Shown here piece after piece: positions 1 through 7,987 of a stretch of DNA of 64,000 bases. The notes below the pieces were generated by a model. The model was not told the origin of the DNA. It ran no database searches and saw nothing but the letters and a program-made list of their open reading frames with translations. Origin of the DNA: an uncultured Desulfuromonadales bacterium (GTDB lineage Bacteria; Desulfobacterota; Desulfuromonadia; Geobacterales; Pseudopelobacteraceae); NCBI GenBank assembly GCA_903868145.1, contig CAIPTY010000085.1, forward strand, positions 35,191 through 99,190, in the 5' to 3' direction. The position numbers and the translations under genes are program-made. Positions within the stretch are counted from its first letter, which is position 1. Each line of letters begins with the position of its first letter.

Positions 1-638
1 AGGTCGCGCATGGTGAATATGCCGATCGGGGCGTTGTCGGCGTTAACGATCGTAACGGCATCAACGTCATTGTCACACATGGTTCCAACTACCGTGCGAA
101 GCTGACTGCCCGGACGCGCTGTCAAAGGATTGGGGCTCATGAAAACCGAGAGCGGCGTGCTCAGTCGTTGCTGTTCGTCGCTCTGGTGTGAGAAGTGCAG
201 CCGATAGACCCGACGGGACTGCTCCAGGAAACTTTGGGAGCGGTATTTGCAGAAATCCGAAAACACGGTGCTCAACGTCTTCAGTTCATCAAAATCATCA
301 ATCGTCAAGCGGTAGCAGGTAGTGTCGGAATTGGCACGAAAGGTTGAGAATACGGGCCGCCGCTCTTCGAGTGCTTCGAGCGGGAAGCACTCCCCCTCCA
401 CCAGTTCGGCCAGCACCTTCTTTTCATCGGCGGCGTTTCCCAAGGCTTCCAGTTGCACGGTGCCGCTGTGGATGAAAAACAGTTCAACGCAGGGCATGCC
501 CGGCAGGAGTATCTCTGCATTCTGTTTAAATTGAACCTGTTCAAGATGGGCAGCCAGCCACTCCAGATGCGTCGTCTGCATCCGGTCGAACGGGCGACGT
601 CGGCTGAGTTCACCCACAAGCTCCCGGGTTATTTTCAT
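1..638 (-). CDS. cNMP-binding/CBS-domain protein, partial (DUF294-type)
   Basis: The reading frame is open from an ATG at 638 to the left edge (212 residues), so the C-terminus lies outside the window. A strong ribosome site (AAGGAG, 7 nt spacing) decides the start. Residues ~15-125 resemble a cyclic-nucleotide-binding beta-roll (ILLPGMPCVELFFIHSGTV, then VEGECFPLEAL). From ~150 a CBS domain begins (FMSPNPLTARPG ... DNAPIGIFTMRDL). This order is typical of DUF294 proteins, which continue with a second CBS domain and a nucleotidyltransferase-like domain. A ligand-sensing role is inferred; no catalytic part is visible. It is divergent from the next CBS gene. Confidence 0.85.
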   Translation of the reverse strand, partial: MKITRELVGELSRRRPFDRMQTTHLEWLAAHLEQVQFKQNAEILLPGMPCVELFFIHSGTVQLEALGNAADEKKVLAELVEGECFPLEALEERRPVFSTFRANSDTTCYRLTIDDFDELKTLSTVFSDFCKYRSQSFLEQSRRVYRLHFSHQSDEQQRLSTPLSVFMSPNPLTARPGSQLRTVVGTMCDNDVDAVTIVNADNAPIGIFTMRD

Positions 639-952
639 ATCAGACTCTCCTTGAAAAAAGTTGCATTGTTGCAGGCATAGCTGAAAAACTTCATATTCAT
701 CAGAGTTGTAATGTACTTTTGGCCTATTTACAAATGTTTTTCGTCTGTTTTTTTACCTGAAAAGGTGTTCAATCCCATAAGTCTCCGCCTCAAATCCGCT
801 CTAAATTGAATTGACGATTACTCGATTTAAATGGTATTGCTACCAGCCAGACAGTCAGAAACCTCACTTTTTCCGTCTGTACACACAGGACTGACAGTGT
901 GTTCACGGTTGTGAAGTGATGACAAAATGTGGCTTTAAAAGGAGCGGAAAAG
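639..952. other. divergent intergenic region with small inverted repeats
   Basis: These 314 bases separate two divergently transcribed CBS-domain genes and must hold both promoters. I see no gene. A perfect dyad TTCAC-GGTT-GTGAA lies at 902-915, about 40 bases before the + strand start. Just upstream is a looser ACACAC...GTGTGT pair (about 882-903). They could be operators. No convincing -35/-10 pair was found. Confidence 0.35.
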
Positions 953-1552
953 ATGGTTAGAGAATTCGAGATTGTGCAGTCTTCACGCTTAAAGACGGGA
1001 TCATCCTATATGCGCCCGATTCAGGTTCTTCAGGAACATGTGAACCTCAGCGATCCGGCCATCAAGGTGATGTCGGATCTGAGCAAGGTTTCGGTTGTCG
1101 TTGTGCGCCCCAACGCTTCGATGGATACCGCCAACGCCAAGATGATCCGTTATGGAGTGCGACTCCTGCTGGTGCTGGATGGCAACGACCAGGTGGCGGG
1201 GTTGTTGACGGCAAGCGATGTGTTAGGGGAGAAACCGATGCGTTTTCTGCAAAACATGGGTGGAACGCACGCAGATATCATGGTACGTGACCTCATGACC
1301 CCGCAGCGTGAGCTGGATGTAATGAAAATCGAGGACGTAAAAAGTGCGGAAGTCGGTCAGATTATAGCCACCCTGAAAAAATCCAACCGGCAGCATGGAT
1401 TGGTGGTTTCAGAGGGGGCGGACGGCAAACAGACCGTGTGCGGAATTTTTTCGATCACCCAAATCGCCCGGCAATTGGGAACCAAGGTTCAGAGCTACGA
1501 ATTGACGCAAACGCTTGCTGCAATAGATGCGGTCGCTTCTCGCGGCCAATAG
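953..1552 (+). CDS. CBS-domain pair protein
   Basis: A 199-residue soluble protein with two CBS motifs: one around residues 45-100 (VVVVRPNASMDTANAKMIRYGVR region, ending VAGLLTASDVL) and one from ~115 (VRDLMTPQRELDVM ... QHGLVVSEG ... VCGIFSITQIARQLG). The start at ATG 953 is chosen over a GTG at 929 because AAGGAG sits at 939-944 with 8 nt spacing. No enzymatic domain is attached, so it is probably a stand-alone adenosine-nucleotide sensor; the partner is unknown. The neighbour on the other strand also has a CBS domain, so the pair may act together (inference). Confidence 0.85.
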   Translation: MVREFEIVQSSRLKTGSSYMRPIQVLQEHVNLSDPAIKVMSDLSKVSVVVVRPNASMDTANAKMIRYGVRLLLVLDGNDQVAGLLTASDVLGEKPMRFLQNMGGTHADIMVRDLMTPQRELDVMKIEDVKSAEVGQIIATLKKSNRQHGLVVSEGADGKQTVCGIFSITQIARQLGTKVQSYELTQTLAAIDAVASRGQ

Positions 1553-1632
1553 GCTTGCGAATTGGCAATTGAGGCGTAACATCCCTGATACAGGAGGTTT
1601 TTTCCTCGAACCAAAGCCGGCAGGGAGTCTGT

Positions 1633-3132
1633 ATGGAAGACATTAACGGCGTCATGATGCAGTATTTTCACTGGTACGTCCCTTCAGACGGAACCCTGTG
1701 GAGTTCTGTGTCGTCCCGGGCGAACGAAATTGCCGAAGCGGGAATCACCGCCCTGTGGCTTCCGCCCTCCTACAAAGGAATCGCAGGTGCCTCCGATGTA
1801 GGCTACGGGGTGTACGACCTCTACGACCTGGGAGAGTTTGACCAGAAGGGGTCGGTACGGACAAAATACGGGACGCGCTTGCAGTATCTGGATGCCGTGG
1901 CAGCACTGAAGGCGGCAGGGGTGCAGGTGTACGCCGATGCAGTCCTGAATCATCGCATGGGGGCGGATGGTACCGAATCCTGTCGCGCCGTGCCCTACGC
2001 CAAGGGGGACCGCATCAATCCCAAAGGGGCACTGCGGGATATCAGGGCATGGACTCACTTCGCCTTTCCGGGGAGAAACGGCACATATTCCGACTTTGAA
2101 TGGCACTGGCAACACTTTGACGCTGTTGATTTCGAGGCGGACAACCCGACCAGGTACGACTCGGTATACCTGTTCGACGGCAAGCAGTTCGATGATGATG
2201 TCTCGTCGGAGTTCGGCAATTTTGCCTATCTGATGGGGTGCGATCTCGATTGCCAGAACAAGGATGTGCGCGATGAACTCGTCCGCTGGGGGAAATGGTA
2301 TCTTGATACCACCGGGGTTGACGGTTTCCGCCTGGACGCCATCAAGCATATCGCCGCCTGGTTCTTCCCGGAATGGCACGACGCCCTGGAAAAACACGCC
2401 GGAAAAGAGCTGTTCATGGTCGGAGAGTACTGGGCCAACAGCCTGCCCGCGCTGCACTGGTACATCGATGACGTCGGCGGTCGTCTGACGGTTTTTGACG
2501 TACCCCTCCATTTCAACTTCTATTCAGCAGGACGTCTGGGCAGGGAATATGACCTGCGCCGGATTCTTGACGACACGCTTGTCAAAGATCGTCCCACCCA
2601 CGCCGTAACTTTCGTCGATAACCACGACTCCCAGCCGTTGCAGGCTCTTGAGTCAAGCATCGAGCCGTGGTTCAAACCGCTGGCGTATGCCGTCATCCTG
2701 CTGCGGAAAGATGGCTATCCCTGCCTCTTTCACGCTGACTACTACGGCGCCGAGTACGACGATAAAGGGCGCGACGGCAGCATCTGCCACGTATCCATGC
2801 CGTCGCACCGTTTTCTGATAGATACCTTCCTGAAGGCACGCCGCCAGTTTTCCTACGGCCCGCAGTACGACTATCTCGACCATCCGAACACCATCGGCTG
2901 GACCCGGTTGGGTGATGAGCTGCATCCTGGCGGAATGGCGGTGCTGATGAGCAACGGGGAAGATGGCTGGAAATGGATGGACGTCGGGCATCCGAATACG
3001 GTCTACACGGACATCACCGGACATATCGGGGAGGCAGTCGTTACCAACCGTGATGGCTGGGGAGAGTTCAGATGCCAGGGCGGTAAGGTGTCGGTATGGG
3101 TGGATAGGGTGGCTGTCAGCCGGCCTTTTTAA
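1633..3132 (+). CDS. cytoplasmic alpha-amylase (GH13)
   Basis: A 499-residue GH13 alpha-amylase that hydrolyses alpha-1,4-glucans. The family regions are all present: DAVLNH, the nucleophile in GFRLDAIKH (Asp235), the acid/base in GEYW (Glu265) and the stabiliser in FVDNHD (Asp332). There is no signal peptide, and the length matches the intracellular AmyA-type enzymes of about 495 residues, so it probably acts on glycogen or imported maltodextrin. ATG 1633 follows GGGAG at 5-6 nt. A glucan phosphorylase and a phosphohexomutase lie about 17 kb downstream, which fits a glycogen-use pathway. Confidence 0.93.
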   Translation: MEDINGVMMQYFHWYVPSDGTLWSSVSSRANEIAEAGITALWLPPSYKGIAGASDVGYGVYDLYDLGEFDQKGSVRTKYGTRLQYLDAVAALKAAGVQVYADAVLNHRMGADGTESCRAVPYAKGDRINPKGALRDIRAWTHFAFPGRNGTYSDFEWHWQHFDAVDFEADNPTRYDSVYLFDGKQFDDDVSSEFGNFAYLMGCDLDCQNKDVRDELVRWGKWYLDTTGVDGFRLDAIKHIAAWFFPEWHDALEKHAGKELFMVGEYWANSLPALHWYIDDVGGRLTVFDVPLHFNFYSAGRLGREYDLRRILDDTLVKDRPTHAVTFVDNHDSQPLQALESSIEPWFKPLAYAVILLRKDGYPCLFHADYYGAEYDDKGRDGSICHVSMPSHRFLIDTFLKARRQFSYGPQYDYLDHPNTIGWTRLGDELHPGGMAVLMSNGEDGWKWMDVGHPNTVYTDITGHIGEAVVTNRDGWGEFRCQGGKVSVWVDRVAVSRPF

Positions 3133-3190
3133 TCAGGACCTTCATGCAGATGCGGACAGGTCCCGATGAGTTCAGTTTATCCCATATTGA

Positions 3191-3505
3191 TTATTTCCCG
3201 TACCCGCCGGTCCGCACATCTATAAGAGTACCGCCACTGAATATCAGATAATGAACCAGGCGATGGGGCCCTTCATTGTAAGTCCACTCCTCCTGTACAT
3301 TAAAATATACGGGATTTGTCGGCGTACCTTGAACTGCCGGCTGATTGCGTATTACAGAGGTGGGAGTATCGCATTTACTCGTCACAACGGATATCGAGTC
3401 GCCGGTGGAGACAATACTACCGTTGGGACAACGAAAATTGTCGGCATGAACCAACTCTGTCAGTAGAAGGGTACAGAAAGAGCACAGCAGAATTGTGATA
3501 CGCAT
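3191..3505 (-). CDS. small secreted DUF2845-type protein
   Basis: A 104-residue protein. A hydrophobic N-terminus (ILLCSFCTLLLTELVHA) ends in a likely signal-peptidase site near residue 21. The mature part begins FRCPNGSIVSTGDS, with Cys25 and Cys44, and contains VQEEWTYNEGP and LIFSGGTLIDVRTGGYG. This pattern (RCGxxLVxxGD...C.P...W.Y..G) fits the DUF2845 family of unknown function. GAGGA precedes the start. It converges with the amylase gene. Periplasmic location is inferred. Confidence 0.8.
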   Translation of the reverse strand: MRITILLCSFCTLLLTELVHADNFRCPNGSIVSTGDSISVVTSKCDTPTSVIRNQPAVQGTPTNPVYFNVQEEWTYNEGPHRLVHYLIFSGGTLIDVRTGGYGK

Positions 3506-3921
3506 CGCGTTTTCCTCGCATCATGAGTTTTAGATAGGTACACCGCTTGTACCGTCAGAAAATGAGGTTGTCAATAAGGTCCTTCAGCAACGGTGATATA
3601 TTTTTCGGGCAATTGGATTTAAAGTCAAACGCCGTCAAACCAGCCTGAAAAACAGCGACCTTCCGCATGTGAGTTGGAGCCAAGGATATCATGGCGATTG
3701 CAGAGGTCATGATGCAGCAACTGGCACCTATGCTGGTGGAGATGAAGGCGATAGCCTTTGTACCACTGACCTCAGGTAATCCAAACCTCTAGCCCCGCCC
3801 CCCAGCTAAGCCCAGGCACTTATATGCTGAGGAGGGATGATCTCATATAAATTCATGTTTATTTGCTACAAAAGGATTATTGGAAGCGAGGCATAAAAGT
3901 GCAACTTTCAGAATTGTGGCA
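3506..3921. other. gene-poor gap upstream of the tRNA terminator
   Basis: About 415 bases with no convincing gene. The only candidate is a 33-codon frame at 3691-3792 (starts MAIAEVMMQQLAPMLVEMKA) behind a weak ribosome site; I do not recognise it, and it may be a decayed gene end. It sits on the 3' side of a tRNA gene, a common integration place, but no integrase, direct repeat or transposase fragment was found. Confidence 0.3.
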
Positions 3922-3955
3922 ATAAAAAAGCACCTACAATATAATGTAAGTGCTT
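3922..3955 (-). terminator. rho-independent terminator of tRNA-Arg
   Basis: Read on the - strand, an 11-bp stem (AAGCACTTACA with TGTAGGTGCTT, one G-T wobble) is followed by a run of T. It begins about 11 bases past the CCA end of the tRNA. Confidence 0.85.
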
Positions 3956-3965
3956 GTTTTTATTA

Positions 3966-4042
3966 TGGCGCGCTTGGAGAGATTCGAACTCCCGACCTAC
4001 GGATTCGTAGTCCGTTGCTCTATCCAGCTGAGCTACAAGCGC
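3966..4042 (-). tRNA. tRNA-Arg(ACG)
   Basis: A 77-nt cloverleaf on the - strand. The acceptor GCGCTTG pairs with CAAGCGC, followed by G and an encoded CCA (3966-3968 complement). The anticodon stem ACGGA/TCCGT encloses CT-ACG-AA, so the anticodon is ACG (complement of 4006-4008), presumably modified to ICG to read CGN arginine codons. The T arm contains GTTCGAATC. A terminator follows directly. Confidence 0.97.
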
Positions 4043-4238
4043 ATAAACTTGAATTGCAAGAATGAGAAGGAGGGATAGGTATCAAAAATCATGGAGTTGT
4101 GCAAGCTATATTTTTCATGTCTGGCAATTAACTACCTATGATAACTTTCATCACAGGTACGGTATCCCGTTTGCTTCGGGCTTTAAATATGATAGGGTGT
4201 GGCTCGAAGTCATACTATTTATGTCCGGGAGGTTTATC

Positions 4239-4535
4239 ATGTTGGAGCTGTTTGAAAAGGCTGTGCTGACAACAATCGGCGTTGCTGCGATTACCCAGAA
4301 GAAGGCAGAAGAACTGGTGACGGAGATGAAAGATCGTTACAAACTCAGCGAAGATGAGGGGAAAAACCTGATTGAAAGGTTTCAGGCCATCGCAAAGGAA
4401 AGCAGGGAAAAAGTCAAGGAGATGGCGGAAGTCGAAGTACTGAAGGTGGTCGAGCGGCTGGGCCTGGTATCCCGCGATGAGTTTGAGCGGCTTTCCAGGC
4501 GGGTGCAGGAACTGGAATCCCGAAGTAACGCTTAA
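4239..4535 (+). CDS. small phasin-like helical protein
   Basis: 98 residues from ATG 4239, which has GGGAGG 6-8 nt upstream; a much longer frame opens upstream at 4062 but lacks a ribosome site and recognisable sequence. The protein is charged and almost all helical: a short hydrophobic start (LFEKAVLTTIGVAAI), then heptad-rich sequence (KKAEELVTEMKDRYKLSEDEG ... RRVQELESRSNA). This resembles the poly-granule-associated/phasin-like proteins often found just before UbiB-type genes. It is 3 bases from the UbiB-like gene, so the two are co-transcribed and may work together (inference). Confidence 0.75.
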   Translation: MLELFEKAVLTTIGVAAITQKKAEELVTEMKDRYKLSEDEGKNLIERFQAIAKESREKVKEMAEVEVLKVVERLGLVSRDEFERLSRRVQELESRSNA

Positions 4536-4538
4536 ACC

Positions 4539-6224
4539 ATGCTGCAGTTTTTAAGAATCAATCGAAATATTCGCAGTATCAGGCGCTATCTGAACATTGT
4601 CCGGGTGCTCAGCACCTACGGTTTCGATCAGGTGCTTGAGATGCTGGGACTTGCCGATGTGGTAGTACGAAGCCGGAAACTTTTCCGCCGTTCGATACCG
4701 GACATCGCCAGGCTTACTGCCGCCGAGCGGATGCGTCTTGCGTTGGAGGAACTCGGCCCGACCTTTGTCAAGCTGGGGCAGATCCTTTCTACGCGACCGG
4801 ATGTGGTGCCGCATGCGTTTATCAGGGAGTTTGAAAAACTGCAGGATAAGGTTCCGAGTTTCTCGTTTGAAGAGGTGCTAACCCAAATAACAAGCGAGCT
4901 GGGCGGCCCTGTCGAACAATTCTATGCCGAGATCGATCCCATACCGCTGGCGGCCGCATCTATCGCCCAGGTGCACAGAGCTCGCCTGAACACGGGCGAG
5001 GACGTGGTGGTCAAGGTGCGTCGTCCCGGAATCGTGGCGGTGGTTGAGTCTGATATCAGTGCGTTGTTGGCGCTGGCCGGGTTGGCCGAGCGACACGTCT
5101 CCGGTAGCGAGATATACAATCCGGTGGGGATCGTGCGCGAATTTGCCCGCACGATCCGTCGGGAGATGGATTTTTCGCGGGAGGGTCACACCATCGAGAA
5201 ATTCCGCGACAATTTCAGAGGTACGCCCTGGATGTACTTTCCCCGTGTCTATTGGGGTCAGACCTCACGCGGCATACTGACCATGGAATTTGTGGCGGGC
5301 GTCAAGGTCTCCGACCAGGAGAAACTTTCTGTTCAGGGACTCGACGCGAAACTGATCGCCCGTCGCGGTGCGGATTCCTTCCTTGAGATGGTGCTCAATC
5401 ATGGATTTTTTCATGGCGATCTTCATCCCGGAAATCTTCTGATACTTCCGGATAATGTAATCTGCATGCTTGATTACGGCATTGTGGGGCGACTGGATGA
5501 AAATCTCACCACCTTCCTGACCGACATCCTCTCGGCAATAGTCAATCGAGACATGGATGAGGTTGTGTCGCTTCTCCTGTTTGCCGGCGATATCTCGGAC
5601 AGTCTGGATACCCGCGCCCTGAAACGGGATATGTTCAATTTCATTGATGGCTACTATGAAATCCCCATCAAAGAGATTGAAGTGGGGCGTATGCTGATTG
5701 AGTTCATTGAAATTATTACACTTTACAGCATCCGCATTCCACCCGACCTTACGCTACTGGCCAAGTCACTGGTACTGATCGAGGGGATGGGGCGCACGCT
5801 TGACCCGACCTTCGACATGGCAGAACACCTGCGCCCTTTCATCGTAAAGGCGCTTCGTCAGAAATTTTCTCCCCGGCGGATATCACGGGACATAAACCAG
5901 ATTCTGTTTTCCTATCTGAACCTGGCGCGAAACATTCCCCGCGACCTGAAAGAAATTGTCAATCGCATCAACCGCAACAAGTTCAAGATCGACCTGGAAC
6001 ATCGCGGTCTGGACAAGTTCACTGCAGATTTCGACCGATCCATCAACCGCCTGTCAACCAGCATGATCCTGGCCGCAATGATCATTGGCTCCTCAATCAT
6101 CATGCAGACGGATAAAGGGCCAAAGATCATGGATTTTCCGGTGCTGGCCTTTATGGGATACAGCGTGGCGGGGTTTGTCGGCCTCTGGCTGGTCTATGCG
6201 ATCATCCGTTCCGGGAGGATGTGA
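4539..6224 (+). CDS. ubiB: UbiB/ABC1-family atypical kinase
   Basis: 561 residues. The ABC1/UbiB hallmarks are present: FVKLGQILSTRPD (KxGQ motif), the Ala-rich nucleotide loop AAASIAQVHRA replacing the usual Gly loop, VVVKVRRPG (lysine), the catalytic loop HGDLHPGNLL, and LDYGIVG in place of DFG. Two hydrophobic stretches close the protein (SMILAAMIIGSSIIM and AFMGYSVAGFVGLWLVYAII), as in membrane-anchored UbiB. In the family this is an ATPase that supports quinone biosynthesis. The exact quinone is not shown by the sequence, and the gene lies in an operon only with the small helical protein upstream. Confidence 0.88.
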   Translation: MLQFLRINRNIRSIRRYLNIVRVLSTYGFDQVLEMLGLADVVVRSRKLFRRSIPDIARLTAAERMRLALEELGPTFVKLGQILSTRPDVVPHAFIREFEKLQDKVPSFSFEEVLTQITSELGGPVEQFYAEIDPIPLAAASIAQVHRARLNTGEDVVVKVRRPGIVAVVESDISALLALAGLAERHVSGSEIYNPVGIVREFARTIRREMDFSREGHTIEKFRDNFRGTPWMYFPRVYWGQTSRGILTMEFVAGVKVSDQEKLSVQGLDAKLIARRGADSFLEMVLNHGFFHGDLHPGNLLILPDNVICMLDYGIVGRLDENLTTFLTDILSAIVNRDMDEVVSLLLFAGDISDSLDTRALKRDMFNFIDGYYEIPIKEIEVGRMLIEFIEIITLYSIRIPPDLTLLAKSLVLIEGMGRTLDPTFDMAEHLRPFIVKALRQKFSPRRISRDINQILFSYLNLARNIPRDLKEIVNRINRNKFKIDLEHRGLDKFTADFDRSINRLSTSMILAAMIIGSSIIMQTDKGPKIMDFPVLAFMGYSVAGFVGLWLVYAIIRSGRM

Positions 6225-6388
6225 GAGGGGCTCTCAAGGAGTCAGGATGAAATGCCGCCGAATCAGACTGTTTTGTGTGACAGGGCATTTTCTGTCGTAA
6301 CTGCATCATTTTTCTCTTTTGAAGGGCATCGAGTTAAGGTATCCTCGCATCAGGCTGGCAGGCTACTATTGCAAGGGGGAAGACGAAT

Positions 6389-6814
6389 ATGGCAAGTCTC
6401 AACAAGGTAATGCTGATAGGGAATCTGGGCAAGGATCCGGAAGTGCGCTTTACCGGCTCGGGGCAGGCGGTGGCGGGTTTTTCCCTGGCCACCAGTGAAA
6501 AATTCAAGAACAAAACCGGCGAGTGGGAGGAGCGTACCGAATGGCACAACATTACGCTCTGGGGTAAACTGGCTGAAATTGCGGGAGAATATCTCTCAAA
6601 AGGCAAGACCGTATATATCGAGGGGCGTCTCCAGACCAGGAAATGGCAGGACAAGAGTGGTAACGACCGCTACACCACTGAAATTGTCGGAGACAAGATG
6701 CAAATGCTTTCACCCAAGGGTGAAGGGCGACGTGGCGGTGATGCATCCTCCGAAACGGCGGGCGGCAACCGCGAAGAGCCGCCGCCATTTCAGGATGACG
6801 ACATACCGTTTTGA
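6389..6814 (+). CDS. ssb: single-stranded DNA-binding protein
   Basis: 141 residues with the SSB OB fold ([20 protein letters not shown], then FSLATSEKF and [14 protein letters not shown]) and [20 protein letters not shown] disordered Gly-rich tail ends in the acidic tip DDDIPF that binds partner proteins. It coats single-stranded DNA in replication and repair. A purine-rich GGGGGAAG precedes the start. It stands alone, followed by a terminator shared with the convergent gene. Confidence 0.97.
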   Translation: MASLNKVMLIGNLGKDPEVRFTGSGQAVAGFSLATSEKFKNKTGEWEERTEWHNITLWGKLAEIAGEYLSKGKTVYIEGRLQTRKWQDKSGNDRYTTEIVGDKMQMLSPKGEGRRGGDASSETAGGNREEPPPFQDDDIPF

Positions 6815-6841
6815 TCCCTGCCGAAAAAATATTGATTCAGT

Positions 6842-6877
6842 CCGGCGGGGTTCCTCAGCCCTGCCGGTTTATTTTTT
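6842..6877 (+). terminator. terminator between ssb and the convergent skp-like gene
   Basis: A 9-bp GC-rich stem (CCGGCGGGG with CCCTGCCGG, one G-T wobble) and an 8-nt loop are followed by TTTATTTTTT. The T run overlaps the stop codon of the opposite-strand gene. Confidence 0.85.
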
Positions 6878-7528
6878 AGGTTCCTTCTCGTTTAACAGCT
6901 TGATTACCCCGTCCGTCACATCCTGCGCCTCAACGCCGCTTTCAAGATACAGCAATGCCCTCTTCTCGATAATCAGGGCAAGAGTGCCGGCTTTCCCGTA
7001 TTCCGTGCATGCCCGCTCGAGTTTTTCGGAAAGGCCGCTGAACAGACTCTGCTGCAGCGTCTGAAGTTCCTTTTCTGAATTCTGGCCGAATCTCTGGAAC
7101 TCCTCGACTTTTTTCTGGAACTCCTTTGCCTTCGCCTCCCGCTGAGGAGGAGCAAGGGACTGGATTTTCGCCTCAATGTCAGATTTCATTTTTTCCAGAT
7201 TTTTCCGCTTGACCTCTATCTGCCCCTGAAGTTTCTTCTTCCTCGCCTCAAGTTGTTTCTGAACAGCTTTCCCGACCTCTGATTCGTTATTGACGCGCAT
7301 CAGATCGATGTAGCCAAGGCGCACGGATTTCTGAACAGGCGGGGGGGTGACAGACGGCTTTTGAGACACAGAAGGAGCTGCCGGTAGCAGTGAGGTCGGA
7401 TTGCTTTCAGGCGGGGAGACCGGATCCGGCTTTACCCCGCCGGGCTGAGCTGATTCTGCTGCACCAGCCAGGGGTGAAAGCGTTAGAATTAACACGGAGA
7501 TCAAAAGGAACCTTACCACTGATTTCAT
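6869..7528 (-). CDS. periplasmic OmpH/Skp-family chaperone
   Basis: 219 residues from the ATG at 7528, chosen because a clear signal peptide starts there (MKSVVRFLLISVLILTL...AGAAES) with GAGG 9 nt upstream; earlier in-frame ATGs would bury it. A Pro/Ser-rich linker (~30-75) leads to RLGYIDLMRVNNESEVGKAVQ, the OmpH start motif, then a long coiled coil (KKKLQGQIEVKRKNLEKMK ... EKELQTLQQSLF) and the C-terminal core. Skp-type proteins hold unfolded outer-membrane proteins. Length is slightly above the usual 160-180 because of the linker. No bamA or lpxD neighbour is present, so this is probably a paralogue. Confidence 0.85.
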   Translation of the reverse strand: MKSVVRFLLISVLILTLSPLAGAAESAQPGGVKPDPVSPPESNPTSLLPAAPSVSQKPSVTPPPVQKSVRLGYIDLMRVNNESEVGKAVQKQLEARKKKLQGQIEVKRKNLEKMKSDIEAKIQSLAPPQREAKAKEFQKKVEEFQRFGQNSEKELQTLQQSLFSGLSEKLERACTEYGKAGTLALIIEKRALLYLESGVEAQDVTDGVIKLLNEKEPKK

Positions 7529-7672
7529 GGGCACTAACCTCGACGACAGGATATGTTTCATTGACACGAGGATAGATGCTTTCATCACCGGACACAAGCC
7601 TTCTTTTGATAACCGCATCTCCAATGTCTGCATCGTTTGATCAATTAAAATGACCGGATTACAATTAACCAC

Positions 7673-7702
7673 TTGACTTTATCCGGTTGATTTTTCTAAA
7701 CT
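7673..7702 (+). promoter_or_regulatory. probable sigma-70 promoter of the leuA leader
   Basis: TTGACT (7673-7678) and TAAACT (7697-7702) are 18 bases apart, and the predicted start near 7709 falls just before the T-box stem I. An alternative pair (TTGATT 7687, TTTATA ~7711) cannot be excluded. Confidence 0.5.
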
Positions 7703-7711
7703 ACTCAAAAT

Positions 7712-7961
7712 TTATACAGGCTGTGAAGAGGAGTAGTAGTCGTTGCGGGCTTTTCAGAGAGCCGGTGGGTGGTGCGAACCGGCAGGCACGGATGATGAAC
7801 TCGCCTCGGAGCCGTTCCGGTGAACGGAAGTAGTCGGAACCGTCCTCCCGCGTTAAGGGTGAATTAAGGCCTGTCAGTCTTCTGTCAGGTGAAAAGGGTG
7901 GTACCGCGAACGCATCTGTGCCTTCGCCCCTGTGTGGGGCGCGGGCATTTTCATTTTCTGA
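7712..7961 (+). promoter_or_regulatory. T-box leader (leucine) controlling leuA
   Basis: The T-box core AGGGTGGTACCGCG lies at 7895-7908. Its TGGT would pair with the NCCA end of an uncharged tRNA with discriminator A, as tRNA-Leu has. Stem I elements are recognisable: GAGGAGTAGTAGTC near 7729-7742, an AGAG...GGTGGTGCGAACC section, and GATGAACTCGCC, where CTC at 7800-7802 is in the specifier position (Leu codon). A terminator-like hairpin (CGCCCC/GGGGCG plus TGCC/GGCA, 7919-7947) is followed by TTTTCATTTT. Low charged tRNA-Leu should favour antitermination and leuA expression. Confidence 0.93.
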
Positions 7962-7987
7962 AACACAGTACGAAAGGAGCAGACAGA

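Noticed and set aside
1684..2511. 275-codon antisense frame opposite the amylase
   Set aside because: The amylase frame has all catalytic motifs; the antisense frame has none.
3506..3965. Integrated element at the 3' side of tRNA-Arg
   Set aside because: No integrase, no direct repeat of the tRNA end and no foreign genes were found.
3880..4065. 61-codon frame running through the tRNA gene (contains GEIRTPDLRIRSPLLYPAELQA-like text)
   Set aside because: This is the well-known false protein obtained by translating the complement of a tRNA; the cloverleaf and terminator explain the sequence.
7889..7987. Upstream extension of leuA
   Set aside because: It would be encoded by the T-box core and terminator; ATG 7988 has a strong ribosome site and matches LeuA N-termini.
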